64,000 nucleotides of DNA from contig JACJNY010000063.1 of assembly GCA_014695295.1 (NCBI GenBank), forward strand, positions 62,001-126,000. Direction: 5' to 3'. Origin of the DNA: Microcoleus sp. FACHB-61. Its GTDB lineage: Bacteria > Cyanobacteriota > Cyanobacteriia > Cyanobacteriales > Microcoleaceae. Both the position numbers and the translations under genes were made by a program. The notes under the pieces are model-generated. The model saw nothing but the letters and a program-made list of their open reading frames with translations. It was not told the DNA's origin and did not search any database. Below are positions 1-8,581 of this stretch, one piece after another (position 1 is the first letter of the stretch; each line of letters begins with the position of its first letter).

Positions 1-134
1 ATTCTATATTATTGGTAAAACCACCCTTTACAACAAGTATTTCGGTTAATTTACGGAACACGCTCCACCCAACAACACCGCATTTATCCGCATTAATCTG
101 CGGTTAAAAATCCCAAATATATCAGGTAATTCCC

Positions 135-611
135 ATGCTAAATTACTCGCGTTTAACTGCTGTTCTGTCCGCCGTTATTATTATACAATTTATCCCCAGC
201 GACCCAAGCGCGATCGCCCAAGAACGCGAAGGATGTTTTCTTGTCAATTCAGCGGGAGAAGTAATTAACTTAAACCAGTTGTGTTTGCCTCAAGAATCAG
301 AGATTAAGCTGACAGGAAACGATGGAAAATTTGTCGAAGACTACAGACGCTTAGCAAAAAGCTACTCTCCCGAAGCAACGGACAATTTACTGCAAGCAAT
401 CCGAAGGGCCCCCGGTCAAAAAATTGCCACAGCTAAAAGAATGTGTGCGGAAGCAAAATCGGGAGTTTCTCTGCCGGAATTTAAATTAAGAGCGATCGGG
501 CAAGCTGTCAGTATCGAAAATCCAACTGCCAAAGAAAGTTTTCTTGCCGATGCCGATATTATTACCACTCTTGCCGGCAACCTTTATTGCCCGGAATTAG
601 CCAGTAAGTAA
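135..611 (+). CDS. Conserved hypothetical secreted protein
   Basis: 158 aa. Residues 1-28 look like a Sec signal peptide: a short polar start, a hydrophobic core (LTAVLSAVIIIQF), and a likely cleavage after AIA before QEREG. The mature part is small and polar with four cysteines (residues about 34, 50, 104 and 152), which suggests a disulfide-stabilised periplasmic or extracellular domain. The end, with ADADIITTLAGNLYCPEL, resembles the tail of DUF732-type secreted proteins, but I cannot confirm this. No enzyme motif is visible. The gene stands alone; the 3' side abuts a MITE. Function unknown. Confidence 0.7.
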   Translation: MLNYSRLTAVLSAVIIIQFIPSDPSAIAQEREGCFLVNSAGEVINLNQLCLPQESEIKLTGNDGKFVEDYRRLAKSYSPEATDNLLQAIRRAPGQKIATAKRMCAEAKSGVSLPEFKLRAIGQAVSIENPTAKESFLADADIITTLAGNLYCPELASK

Positions 612-639
612 TATCATGAAATCTGTATGGACACGGTAA

Positions 640-729
640 GGGAGCATCTCAGTTTTGCTTTTACTATCCCTGCGCGAGCGGGACGATGCCACTCCTAAAA
701 AAAGCTTTTTACAAAACTGAGATGCTCCC
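640..729. mobile_element. 90-bp MITE with 18-bp terminal inverted repeats
   Basis: Perfect terminal inverted repeats lie at 640-657 (GGGAGCATCTCAGTTTTG) and 712-729. They are flanked exactly by an 8-bp direct repeat CACGGTAA at 632-639 and 730-737, which is the expected target-site duplication. The 54-bp core has no coding capacity. The GGG ends and 8-bp duplication would fit mobilisation by an ISL3-like transposase, but that family assignment is inference; no transposase is present in the window. The insertion lies just upstream of the next gene. Confidence 0.88.
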
Positions 730-766
730 CACGGTAATGCCGCGTCTCTACTTGCAGCAACGATCC

Positions 767-1588
767 ATGAAATTACCGGACATGAAACATTTAAAATCAA
801 GTTCCGCCGACTTGCGGGATTTATTCAAAGACAGCATTACAGTTAAATACCTCGCCGAACCGCTGAAAGCTGTCCCCGCTTGCGAAGACGCAGCCAAATT
901 GCGATCGTGGATGGAGGCGCGCGATTTTGACGTGCTCGGTATCGAAGAAAACGGCACGGTTTGCGGCTATGTAGAACGATCGCACTTAATGACAGGCAAG
1001 TGCAGCGACTACCAGCAAATTTTTCACCCCTCACAATTAATCGCCGCCTCGACTCCTTTAATGGAATTGCTGCCGCTGCTGCGAGAAAAACCGAGATTAT
1101 TTGTATTAGAAAGCAACAGGATCAACGGTATCGTTACCTGCGGCGATTTGCAAAAAGCACCGGTACGGATGCTGCTGTTTGGATTGGTGACGCTTCTGGA
1201 AATGAATTTATTGCGGATCGTGCGAATTTACTTTCCCCAAGATTCTTGGCAGCAGTGGCTCAAGGGCGATCGCATCTTAGCGGCAAAACACCTTTGGGAA
1301 TTGGGGCGATCGCGAAATGAAGCAATTGACTTAATCGATTACCTGCAATTCTGCGACAAGCGAGATTTAATCCTGACTTCTGCTGAAATAGTCGATCGGC
1401 TGGGGCTCAAATCCAAACGCTACGGGGAGCGTTTTTTAAAGTCAGCAGAAGCCTTGAGAAACAAATTAGCTCACGCTCAAGATTTAATCAACGGTTCTTC
1501 TTGGCCGGAAGTAATTTTTTTAGCTCAGGAAATAGAAGCACTTTTGCAGCGATGCGAAGAAATTGAAATAGCCACACCACTGGATTAG
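767..1588 (+). CDS. CBS-pair protein with a C-terminal HEPN-like domain
   Basis: 273 aa from ATG 767; ATG 782 is an alternative. An upstream in-frame ATG at 686 lies inside the MITE and is rejected as the native start. The N-terminal half reads as two CBS motifs: one around VKYLAEPLKAVPACEDA to GTVCGYVERS, the second around IAASTPLMELLPLL to RINGIVTCGDL. CBS pairs usually bind adenine nucleotides and regulate an attached domain. The C-terminal half is helical and contains RNKLAH at 1457-1474, which matches the R-x4-H signature of HEPN ribonuclease-like domains. A nucleotide-controlled HEPN effector is therefore possible. No partner nucleotidyltransferase is adjacent. No clear ribosome binding site. 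Confidence 0.7.
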   Translation: MKLPDMKHLKSSSADLRDLFKDSITVKYLAEPLKAVPACEDAAKLRSWMEARDFDVLGIEENGTVCGYVERSHLMTGKCSDYQQIFHPSQLIAASTPLMELLPLLREKPRLFVLESNRINGIVTCGDLQKAPVRMLLFGLVTLLEMNLLRIVRIYFPQDSWQQWLKGDRILAAKHLWELGRSRNEAIDLIDYLQFCDKRDLILTSAEIVDRLGLKSKRYGERFLKSAEALRNKLAHAQDLINGSSWPEVIFLAQEIEALLQRCEEIEIATPLD

Positions 1589-1681
1589 ACAGCATTTAAT
1601 GGGCAACATTAGTTTTTAGGAAGGTGATCCGTGCGCACCTTACATTCAGTTTTTAAGAAGGTGCGCGCGGAGCACACTACA

Positions 1682-2224
1682 TTAGTTTTTAATTTTTAGC
1701 TTCCTGTTAGTGTACTGAGGAACCCACCCTTGAGCAGTGGTGTAATACTGCACGGCTTTCAAGTACAACGACGGAGTGAGATAAAACCAATGTTCGGTAT
1801 TGGCCGGCACTTTAATGTATTCTTCAGCTTGCAGCATTAATTGTACCTGAGAGCCGTTAGGATACACAAACCCAAAAACACATTCCCCAGCTAAAATGTG
1901 AAGAACTTCTGGATCAGTGTGGGTGTGAGTGCGATTGCTTTGAGTCATGAGCGCGTAAATCTGCTGCGAACCGGCGTGCAGCGCTTTTAAGTCGCACCAC
2001 TGACATCCGTCTGCACGCTTGAACTGTTCAAACTCGCTTTGAAATGCTGCGAGTATCTGCTGTTTTTCTGTTACATTGAGAATGTCTTGGGCTAGCAGTT
2101 CTCGAACCGCAGGATTTTCCCTCATTGGCAGACGATCGATCTGAACATTTAAAACAGCCAGTTGGCTTGCGATCGCCCCTATATCCCTATAGGTTCTACC
2201 GTCTTCTAGTTGCATAACAGCCAT
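1682..2224 (-). CDS. mtnD: Acireductone dioxygenase-like cupin protein
   Basis: 180 aa, the usual length of acireductone dioxygenase, the methionine-salvage enzyme that cleaves 1,2-dihydroxy-3-keto-5-methylthiopentene to formate and the keto acid precursor of methionine. The single cupin fold shows the metal site: H100 and H102 in HTHTDPEV, E106, and H145 in EHWF. GECVFGF and the proline-rich loop after it also fit. No other mtn gene is adjacent and no SAM riboswitch is recognisable upstream. The closing KLKIKN tail is encoded in AT-rich, repeat-like DNA. Family assignment is firm; the exact substrate is inferred. Confidence 0.85.
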   Translation of the reverse strand: MAVMQLEDGRTYRDIGAIASQLAVLNVQIDRLPMRENPAVRELLAQDILNVTEKQQILAAFQSEFEQFKRADGCQWCDLKALHAGSQQIYALMTQSNRTHTHTDPEVLHILAGECVFGFVYPNGSQVQLMLQAEEYIKVPANTEHWFYLTPSLYLKAVQYYTTAQGWVPQYTNRKLKIKN

Positions 2225-2478
2225 TGTAAACCACCTATTTATTTGGCTTTGAGGATAATTTAGTTTACTGTTTCCATCTAGTGTTACAGACTAAACTCCT
2301 GCTTATTTTCAATAATAGCCGATCGCTAAAATTCAATGTCCCGCCTCGCCAATCATCCAATCAATAGCACTAATCAAATAATGTGGTGGTTTTTTTAACT
2401 TTTCTTTAATAACCTTTTCTGTAGTTAATGTAGGGTGCGCCATAAGCACCGCACTGCTTAACTAAAAACTCAAAACTT

Positions 2479-3687
2479 TCAAATCAGCATCCCCGCGATA
2501 CAAGCAGTCATAAAACAAGCCAAAGAGCCAGCAATCATCGCCCTCACGCCCAACCTCGCCAAATCGCCTTGCCGCTCCGGAGCCATCGCGCCAATTCCCC
2601 CAATCTGAATCCCGATCGAACCAATATTAGAAAACCCGCACAAAGCATAAGTCGAGATAATTTGCGATCGTTCAGAAATCGCCTGTTGTTTCACCAATTC
2701 CATCAAATCTAAATAAGCAATAAACTCATTCAAAATCGTTTTTTTTCCCAAAACAATCCCCACCTCTGCGCAATCAGCCCAAGGCACCCCCATCAGCCAA
2801 GCAACCGGAGCCATCAAATAAGCTAAAATTAATTCTAGCGACAATTGAGGCAAACTAATTAGCCCTCCAAACCACCCCAAAAGTGCATTAAAAAAAGCCA
2901 ACAAACCCAAAAAAGCAATCAGCATAGCGGCCACATTCGCCGCCAACTTCAACCCGTCGCTAGCACCCGAAGCCGCCGCATCCACCGCATTAGCATAAAC
3001 CTTTTCCACCTTCACCTCCACCTCCCCAGCAGTCAGCGACTTTTCAGTTTCTGGGTACAGCAATTTAGAAATAGCCAAAGCTGCTGGTGCAGACATCACC
3101 GACGCCGAAATTAAATGTTGTGCCGGTACTCCAAAAGAAATATAAGCTGCCATGACTCCGCCGGCAATTGTGGCAAATCCTCCCGTCATGACAGCATGGA
3201 GTTCCGAGAGCGTCATCGCCGCCAAATAAGGTTTAATTAACAAAGGAGCTTCCGTTTGCCCGATAAAGATATTCGCAGCACAAGAAAGGGTTTCTGCGCC
3301 AGAAGTTTTCATGGTTTTAATCATCAACCATGCCACTGCTTGCACAACTCGCTGCAAAATGCCGTAGTGATAAAGTATGGTGATAAACGAAGAGAAAAAA
3401 ATGATAGTGGGCAGCACTTTAAAAGCGATAAAGTGTTCGGCAAAATTGTCCCCAAATATAAACTTTGCCCCCGCATCCGAAAAATTGAGAAACTGCGTCA
3501 CCACATCTCCCAAAAATTTAAATACAGCCAAACCAGGAGCAGTTTTGAGAATCAAAATAGCAAAAATTAGCTGTAAAGCAATTCCCCACAATACGGGCGG
3601 CCACTTGACAGCGCGCCGATCGACTGAAAAAACGTAGGACAAACCGACAAAAACAGCTAACCCGAATACAGAAATAAGTCGTTCCAT
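2479..3687 (-). CDS. nupC: NupC-family concentrative nucleoside transporter
   Basis: 402 aa integral membrane protein with about ten hydrophobic segments, the normal size for the bacterial NupC/CNT family, which imports nucleosides with H+ or Na+. Family-like blocks are visible: GQTEAPLLIKPYL in the middle, the gate-like stretch TGGFATIAGGVMAAYI, and the C-terminal GFSNIGSIGIQIGG followed by PERQGDLARLG. It is monocistronic on the minus strand and divergent from der. An adenosine-deaminase-like gene elsewhere in the window would fit nucleoside salvage, but the two are 54 kb apart. Confidence 0.9.
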   Translation of the reverse strand: MERLISVFGLAVFVGLSYVFSVDRRAVKWPPVLWGIALQLIFAILILKTAPGLAVFKFLGDVVTQFLNFSDAGAKFIFGDNFAEHFIAFKVLPTIIFFSSFITILYHYGILQRVVQAVAWLMIKTMKTSGAETLSCAANIFIGQTEAPLLIKPYLAAMTLSELHAVMTGGFATIAGGVMAAYISFGVPAQHLISASVMSAPAALAISKLLYPETEKSLTAGEVEVKVEKVYANAVDAAASGASDGLKLAANVAAMLIAFLGLLAFFNALLGWFGGLISLPQLSLELILAYLMAPVAWLMGVPWADCAEVGIVLGKKTILNEFIAYLDLMELVKQQAISERSQIISTYALCGFSNIGSIGIQIGGIGAMAPERQGDLARLGVRAMIAGSLACFMTACIAGMLI

Positions 3688-3725
3688 TTAGCAATTTTTA
3701 CAGAAGGTGCAGCAAGCATTTATCG

Positions 3726-3746
3726 TTACCAGGGAGAGCCTGGTAA
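3726..3746. repeat. Short perfect inverted repeat TTACCAGG-N5-CCTGGTAA
   Basis: Arms at 3726-3733 and 3739-3746 are perfect, with a 5-nt loop GAGAG. It lies between the divergent nupC and der genes and is followed by a GC-rich stretch (about 3780-3835) with GGGCC/GGCCC palindromes. It looks like a dispersed cyanobacterial intergenic palindrome, not a terminator, since there is no T run. Confidence 0.6.
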
Positions 3747-3933
3747 TCCAAATTAACAGTCCGAGCCTACTTTATCTCGTTTCCGGAGGTCGCCACGAGT
3801 TCGCGGCGCGGGCCGCACAGGCCCGGAGGGCGTATAATACACGATGCAGCCCGATCGCAAATCTCAGCCAGTTTCGCTTACAATAAAAGGCTAAACCTCA
3901 AAATTACGGCGCAGCCTAATTGCTGCTACTTTT

Positions 3934-5295
3934 ATGTCTCTACCTATAGTTGCTGTTATTGGACGCCCCAATGTAGGCAAATCGACGCTCGTCAACCGTT
4001 TAGCCAACACCCAAGACGCGATCGTCCACGACGAACCGGGAATCACGCGCGATCGCACTTACAGACCAGCATACTGGGGCGATCGGGAATATCAAGTCGT
4101 AGACACCGGCGGTCTAGTATTCGACGACGAGACAGAATTTCTGCCTTTAATTCGCGAACAAGCAATGGCGGCCCTCGCAGAAGCCAGCGCAGCCATTTTC
4201 GTAGTAGACGGACAAACCGGGCTCACCGGCGGCGACGAATCGATCGCATCTTGGCTGCGGCTGCAAAAAGTTCCGGTCATTCTCGCCGTCAACAAGTGCG
4301 AATCGGAAAATACAGGACTCACCCAAGCAGCAGACTTTTGGCAATTGGGACTCGGAGAACCTTTCCCAATTTCCGGCATTCACGGCAACGGCACCGGCGA
4401 ATTGCTAGACAAATTAATTACTTACCTTCCCACGGAAGTATTACCAGAAGTTGAGGAAATTAAAGTAGCAATTATCGGTCGTCCCAACGTCGGCAAATCG
4501 AGTTTGTTAAACGCATTTCTCGGAGAAAATCGCGCTATAGTCAGCCCGATTTCCGGCACAACCCGCGACGCGATCGACACCTTAGTAGAACGGAACGGTA
4601 AAACCTACCGCCTGATCGACACAGCCGGAATTCGCAAAAAGAAAAACGTCGAATACGGCGCAGAATTTTTCGGGATCAACCGCGCTTTCAAAGCCATCCG
4701 CCGCGCCAACGTCATACTGTTAGTAATTGACGCAATTGACGGCGTTACGGATCAAGACCAAAAATTAGCCGATCGCATCAGCCAAGAAGGTCGAGCCTGC
4801 ATCATAGTCGTCAACAAATGGGACGCCGTAGAAAAAGAGTCCGACACCATCTACGAGTACGAAAGAGTAGTAAGAACCCGACTTTATTTCCTCGACTGGG
4901 CAGAAATGATTTTTGTTAGCGCCATGAGTGGACAGCGAGTTGAAAAAATCATTGAATTAGTAGACAAAGCCTCCGACGAACACAAACGTCGCGTCCCTAC
5001 CGCCGTCATTAACGAAGTCATAGAGGAAGCCACAACCTGGCACTCAGCCCCAGTTACCCGCCAAGGAAAACAAGGCAAAATCTATTACGGTACTCAAGTG
5101 CGATCGCAGCCACCGACAATCGCCCTATTTGTCAACGATCCCAAGCGCTTCACCGAAAATTACCGCCGCTACATGGAAAGCCAATTTCGCAAACACCTAG
5201 GCTTTACCGGTACACCAATGCGGTTGCTTTGGAGAGGCAAAAAAGTTCGTGCCACCGAAATCAGCACAACAAATAGAGCACTGCGCGTCAAGTAA
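3934..5295 (+). CDS. der: Ribosome biogenesis GTPase Der (EngA)
   Basis: 453 aa, full family length. Der is an essential double-GTPase needed for 50S ribosomal subunit assembly. Two consecutive G domains are plain: the first P-loop GRPNVGKS at residues 10-17 with DTGG and NKCE, the second P-loop at about 181-188 with DTAG and NKWD. A C-terminal KH-like domain covers roughly residues 350-450, with the typical end [11 protein letters not shown]. It is preceded by a divergent gene and followed by a 360-bp gap with a terminator. Confidence 0.98.
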   Translation: MSLPIVAVIGRPNVGKSTLVNRLANTQDAIVHDEPGITRDRTYRPAYWGDREYQVVDTGGLVFDDETEFLPLIREQAMAALAEASAAIFVVDGQTGLTGGDESIASWLRLQKVPVILAVNKCESENTGLTQAADFWQLGLGEPFPISGIHGNGTGELLDKLITYLPTEVLPEVEEIKVAIIGRPNVGKSSLLNAFLGENRAIVSPISGTTRDAIDTLVERNGKTYRLIDTAGIRKKKNVEYGAEFFGINRAFKAIRRANVILLVIDAIDGVTDQDQKLADRISQEGRACIIVVNKWDAVEKESDTIYEYERVVRTRLYFLDWAEMIFVSAMSGQRVEKIIELVDKASDEHKRRVPTAVINEVIEEATTWHSAPVTRQGKQGKIYYGTQVRSQPPTIALFVNDPKRFTENYRRYMESQFRKHLGFTGTPMRLLWRGKKVRATEISTTNRALRVK

Positions 5296-5655
5296 TTTTC
5301 GATTTTCGATTCAAGAAAAAAGGCTCTTCCTTACTTAGTGTGCCAAACTATTAGTTTAAGTAGTTAAAACCCAAGCTATGTATGAATCGAAGGAAAAAAT
5401 GGCTCCAAATTAACTAAAGTAAGACCGGAAATCCTGGTTGTGTAAAAATTTAAGCCATTAATTTCAGATAAATTAGCACACTAAGTACGGAATACCCATA
5501 AAAAACGCAATTTAACGATCAAAGAAAATTGCGTTTTTTTCTATTCTTTTGTCTTCCTTCTCTTGTCTTGCTTCGCGTCCTTCGCGTCTTCGCGGTTCAA
5601 TAAATTAGTATTATTAATCATCGACAATCTAAAATCTAAAATCTAAAATCGTCAA
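5296..5655. other. Gene-free interval between der and ecfT
   Basis: No coding signal. It holds a hairpin terminator (5500-5539), then a block at 5571-5599 built from CTTCGCGTCCTTCGCG-type units, a repeat that recurs around the aminotransferase gene, and a short ATCTAAAATC heptamer-like run just before the ecfT start. Confidence 0.7.
5500..5539 (+). terminator. Intrinsic terminator downstream of der
   Basis: Inverted repeat AAAAAACGCAATTT (5500-5513) and AAATTGCGTTTTTT (5526-5539) with a 12-nt loop, ending in a T run. It is about 200 bp after the der stop codon and before ecfT, so der and ecfT are probably separate transcripts. Confidence 0.75.
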
Positions 5656-6651
5656 ATGGACTTACTTCGATCGCTCCCCATAGGACTCTACCTAGAACAA
5701 CCCCTAACCTGGCTTCACCGGCTAGACTCCCGCGTAAAATTAGCTTGGTTGATGACATTTCTGATTGCGCCAATACTCGCCAATCCCATCTGGCGGTTGA
5801 TGCTAGTAGGAATGTTAATCGTACTGACACTAACTGCAGCAATTCCATTGCGCGTGTGGAAACAGCAAATGGGAGTGCTGCTGCTATTCTGCATTTTAGT
5901 ATTTTGCCTGAGCGCGATCGCCCCCGACGGACTCCCCGCAGAACACCAGCCCCGCATCCCCGCCGACGAATTAACCTTTTCCCAACAGCCCGCAACTCTT
6001 CCACCCCCGCCCCAACCAAAACCCTGGTACAAACCTTTTAATTTAGGCTCAAACCCCCCAATCCCAAATCCTAAATCCCAAATCTCAAATCAACTCCCCC
6101 AACCCACAAACTACAGTTACGTTTTATTAAAACAAGGCCCGATTAAAATCACCCGTAAATCCCTAGATTTAGCTATCAACGTCAGCACCCTATTTTTCAC
6201 AGTAATTTACAGCACCAACCTCTACCTCCTCACCACAGCCAGCGAAGAAATTACCGCCGCCATTGAAAACTTAATGGAGCCATTGCGCCGCTTGCACTGG
6301 CCTGTCACCGAAATAGCGCTGACATTAACGCTATCTTTGCGGTTCATTCCCCTAGTATTGGAAGAAATACAAAATCTAGTGCGATCGGTCAGAACCCGAG
6401 CGATCAACTGGAAAAAACTCGGATTTCGCAGCGCCGCTCAAGTGTGGTTAATGATAGCCGAGCGGCTGTTAGAAAACTTGCTCCTGCGAGCTGAACAAAT
6501 AGCCAGCGCCATGAAAGTTCGCGGCTTCACCAGTCCCGATCGACACCGTGTAGAATGGCACCAGTTGCAATTAAAAATCCGAGACTGGATCGCCCTCGGC
6601 TGCTTGCTCGTCCTCTGGAGCGCCCGCTTGGTTTGGGGTTGGGACAGTTAA
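5656..6651 (+). CDS. ecfT: Energy-coupling factor transporter T component (CbiQ/EcfT family)
   Basis: 331 aa membrane protein. EcfT links a substrate-binding S protein to two ABC ATPases in vitamin or metal ECF importers. The N-terminus HRLDSRVKLAWLM and the cytoplasmic coupling helices with RTRAINW and AMKVRGF (the Ala-Arg-Gly-like motifs) are typical. It is longer than most EcfT proteins (about 250-270 aa) because of a proline-rich stretch at about residues 95-155. The DNA of that stretch near 6055-6100 (AATCCCAAATCC-like units) looks like the heptamer repeats of nearby intergenic regions. No S component or ATPase gene lies next to it, so the substrate is unknown. Confidence 0.85.
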   Translation: MDLLRSLPIGLYLEQPLTWLHRLDSRVKLAWLMTFLIAPILANPIWRLMLVGMLIVLTLTAAIPLRVWKQQMGVLLLFCILVFCLSAIAPDGLPAEHQPRIPADELTFSQQPATLPPPPQPKPWYKPFNLGSNPPIPNPKSQISNQLPQPTNYSYVLLKQGPIKITRKSLDLAINVSTLFFTVIYSTNLYLLTTASEEITAAIENLMEPLRRLHWPVTEIALTLTLSLRFIPLVLEEIQNLVRSVRTRAINWKKLGFRSAAQVWLMIAERLLENLLLRAEQIASAMKVRGFTSPDRHRVEWHQLQLKIRDWIALGCLLVLWSARLVWGWDS

Positions 6652-6706
6652 GATTTTAGATTTTAGATTGAAGAATTTTAGATTGAAGAATTTTGAAGAA
6701 TTGGGA

Positions 6707-6850
6707 ATGACCGAAAGCATCCAGGATACAAGCCCTTGGCTTCATCCGTGGAGAAATATAAAACGTGTATCCGATAAAACTTGCCCCCCGAATTTATCCG
6801 TGGGGTCAATGCTTCAATCTAAAATTCTTCAATCTAAAATCTAAAATCGA
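6707..6850. repeat. Dispersed gene-upstream repeat, copy A
   Basis: Begins TGACCGAAAGCA, contains ATCCGTGGAG, GTATCCGAT and TTATCCGTGG in that order, and ends in CTAAAATCTAAAATC and GATTGAC. The same ordered modules occur at 58360-58508 upstream of purA. This copy fills the space between ecfT and acpS. Confidence 0.65.
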
Positions 6851-6932
6851 TTGACTGATGAAGCTCGTGGTTTGGAGAACGGGCCTAGATTTGAGTAAGT
6901 TTTGTCTGGTACGTGACAGTCCTGCTAAAGTA

Positions 6933-7421
6933 ATGGAGACAAATATTGAGAGATCCAAGACCTTGAACATCTATCTTGGGACAGATATCGTATATGTTCC
7001 GCGCATTCAAGCGGCATTAGACCGCTTTGGCGATCGCTTCCTCGAAAAAGTTTACACCCCCGCCGAACAAAGGGATTGCGGGCAACTAAATTCTCAACAC
7101 AGCAGCATTAAAGGTAAAATGAATCGAGTTTCCTGCAACCAGCTAGCGGGGCGCTGGGCAGCAAAAGAAGCCGTTGTCAAAGCTCTAGGCACGGGATGGC
7201 GGGGAATACGGTATGCAGATGTGGAAATTCGGCGCTCCGAAAACGGTGCTCCAAATGTGCAACTGCACGGAACCGCAGCAGCACGAGCCTCTGTTTGGGG
7301 AAATTGCCAGTGGCAATTGAGCCTCAGCCACGACGGAGACTATTCTATGGCTACGGCGATCGCCCTTTGTACGCCGCCCTCAAACAACGCTCTCGGGCGA
7401 TCGAGCGAAACTCAAATCTAA
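6933..7421 (+). CDS. acpS: Holo-[acyl-carrier-protein] synthase
   Basis: 162 aa from ATG 6933. An upstream in-frame ATG at 6858 would add 25 residues with no family match and is not preferred. AcpS transfers 4'-phosphopantetheine from CoA to acyl carrier protein. Both signatures are present: GTDIVYVPRI near the start, with the metal-binding Asp, and GRWAAKEAVVKALGTG in the middle, with the catalytic Glu. The QLSLSHDGDYSMA stretch near the end also fits. The C-terminal tail (about 15 residues after ALCTPP) is unusual and polar. It is 36 bp upstream of pipX and may be cotranscribed. Confidence 0.92.
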   Translation: METNIERSKTLNIYLGTDIVYVPRIQAALDRFGDRFLEKVYTPAEQRDCGQLNSQHSSIKGKMNRVSCNQLAGRWAAKEAVVKALGTGWRGIRYADVEIRRSENGAPNVQLHGTAAARASVWGNCQWQLSLSHDGDYSMATAIALCTPPSNNALGRSSETQI

Positions 7422-7456
7422 ATCTTTAATCTAAAGTTGATTGATTGTGAGCCTGA

Positions 7457-7726
7457 ATGACTACCGAAACCTACCTGAATCATCCAAACTTTGGGCTCCT
7501 CTTCAGGGTATCCCAGGTTGAAGACAGCCAAGAATTATTTACCACCCTATACGCCCAGCGCCTGTTTTTTTTGGTGACAAACGGCCCTGGCGGCCTGAGA
7601 TTTGAACCAATCAGTCGCTCCGACGCTCGCCTCATGGTCGAAATTCGCCTGCGAACCCTGCGTCGCAGCGGTCAATATCAGGAGTACGACCAATTGCAGA
7701 CCATTCACCAGCGCACCTTTCAATAA
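7457..7726 (+). CDS. pipX: Transcriptional coactivator PipX
   Basis: 89 aa, the exact size of cyanobacterial PipX. PipX binds the global nitrogen regulator NtcA as a coactivator and is sequestered by the PII protein GlnB when 2-oxoglutarate is low. The N-terminal Tudor-like domain (YLNHPNFGLLFRVSQV, RLFFLV, FEPISRSDAR) and the two C-terminal helices (MVEIRLRTLRRSG onward) are intact. It is 72 bp upstream of pipY, the conserved cyanobacterial pair. Confidence 0.97.
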   Translation: MTTETYLNHPNFGLLFRVSQVEDSQELFTTLYAQRLFFLVTNGPGGLRFEPISRSDARLMVEIRLRTLRRSGQYQEYDQLQTIHQRTFQ

Positions 7727-7798
7727 CGAAAATCAGTAATTTGGTAATTGGTAACTGTCTTAATTTTCCTTCCCTCCAGTTCCCAGCGTTGAGCACCC

Positions 7799-8464
7799 AT
7801 GACAATTGCCTCTCGAATTAACAGCATTCGCCAACACTTGCCTGAATCAGTGCGGTTAATTGCCGTTACCAAACAGGTACCGACCGATGCTATCCGCGAA
7901 GCATACGACGCCGGTATCCGGGATTTTGGCGAGAGTAAGGTTCAAGAGACTGCCGACAAACAAAGCCAACTGCAAGATTTACCGGATATCAACTGGCACT
8001 TGATCGGCCACTTGCAAGCCAACAAAGCCGCCAAGGCCCTAGAGCATTTCCAGTGGATTCACTCTCTCGACAATTTAAAACTCGCTCAGCGACTTTCGCG
8101 CTTGGCGGGCGAACTGTCCTGCTCTCCCCAAGTCTGCCTGCAAGTCAAAATGTTGCCCGACCCGGACAAATACGGCTGGAGCGTTCCAGAACTGGTTGCA
8201 GACCTTCCAGAACTCAACAAATGTCAGCATATCAAAATTCAAGGTTTGATGACAATACCCCCACTGGGGTTAAATGACTCGCAAATCCTAGAATTATTTA
8301 ACAGCACCCGCGAACTTGCTGACAAAATCCAGCAGCAAAATTTGCCCTGCATTCAAATGCAGCAGCTCTCGATGGGGATGTCGGGGGATTATCATTTGGC
8401 AATTCAAGCAGGTGCTACTATGGTACGGCTAGGACAAACCTTATTTGGCTCTAGGAGGGGATAA
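7799..8464 (+). CDS. pipY: PipY, YggS/PLPBP-family pyridoxal phosphate-binding protein
   Basis: 221 aa. Members of this family hold PLP on a lysine in a TIM-barrel and control vitamin B6 and amino/keto acid balance. The PLP lysine is K25 in AVTKQVP. GESKVQE, WHLIGHLQANKA, MLPDPDKYGW and LSMGMSGDYHLAI are all family blocks. No catalytic activity is expected. Directly follows pipX, with which it is functionally linked in cyanobacteria; sepF follows 117 bp later. Confidence 0.96.
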   Translation: MTIASRINSIRQHLPESVRLIAVTKQVPTDAIREAYDAGIRDFGESKVQETADKQSQLQDLPDINWHLIGHLQANKAAKALEHFQWIHSLDNLKLAQRLSRLAGELSCSPQVCLQVKMLPDPDKYGWSVPELVADLPELNKCQHIKIQGLMTIPPLGLNDSQILELFNSTRELADKIQQQNLPCIQMQQLSMGMSGDYHLAIQAGATMVRLGQTLFGSRRG

Positions 8465-8581
8465 ATAATTCAAATCTTCTAATAAAGACAATTTAGGTTA
8501 AATATATAGTAGTCAGCCACCCGCGACTAACGAGCAACGCGAGTATAGTCGGGGCAGCCAAGTCGTGAAGGAGCGTGAATC

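Noticed and set aside
686-766. Upstream in-frame start for the CBS-HEPN gene
   Set aside because: It lies within the MITE, so the 27 extra residues come from the mobile element and are not part of the ancestral protein.
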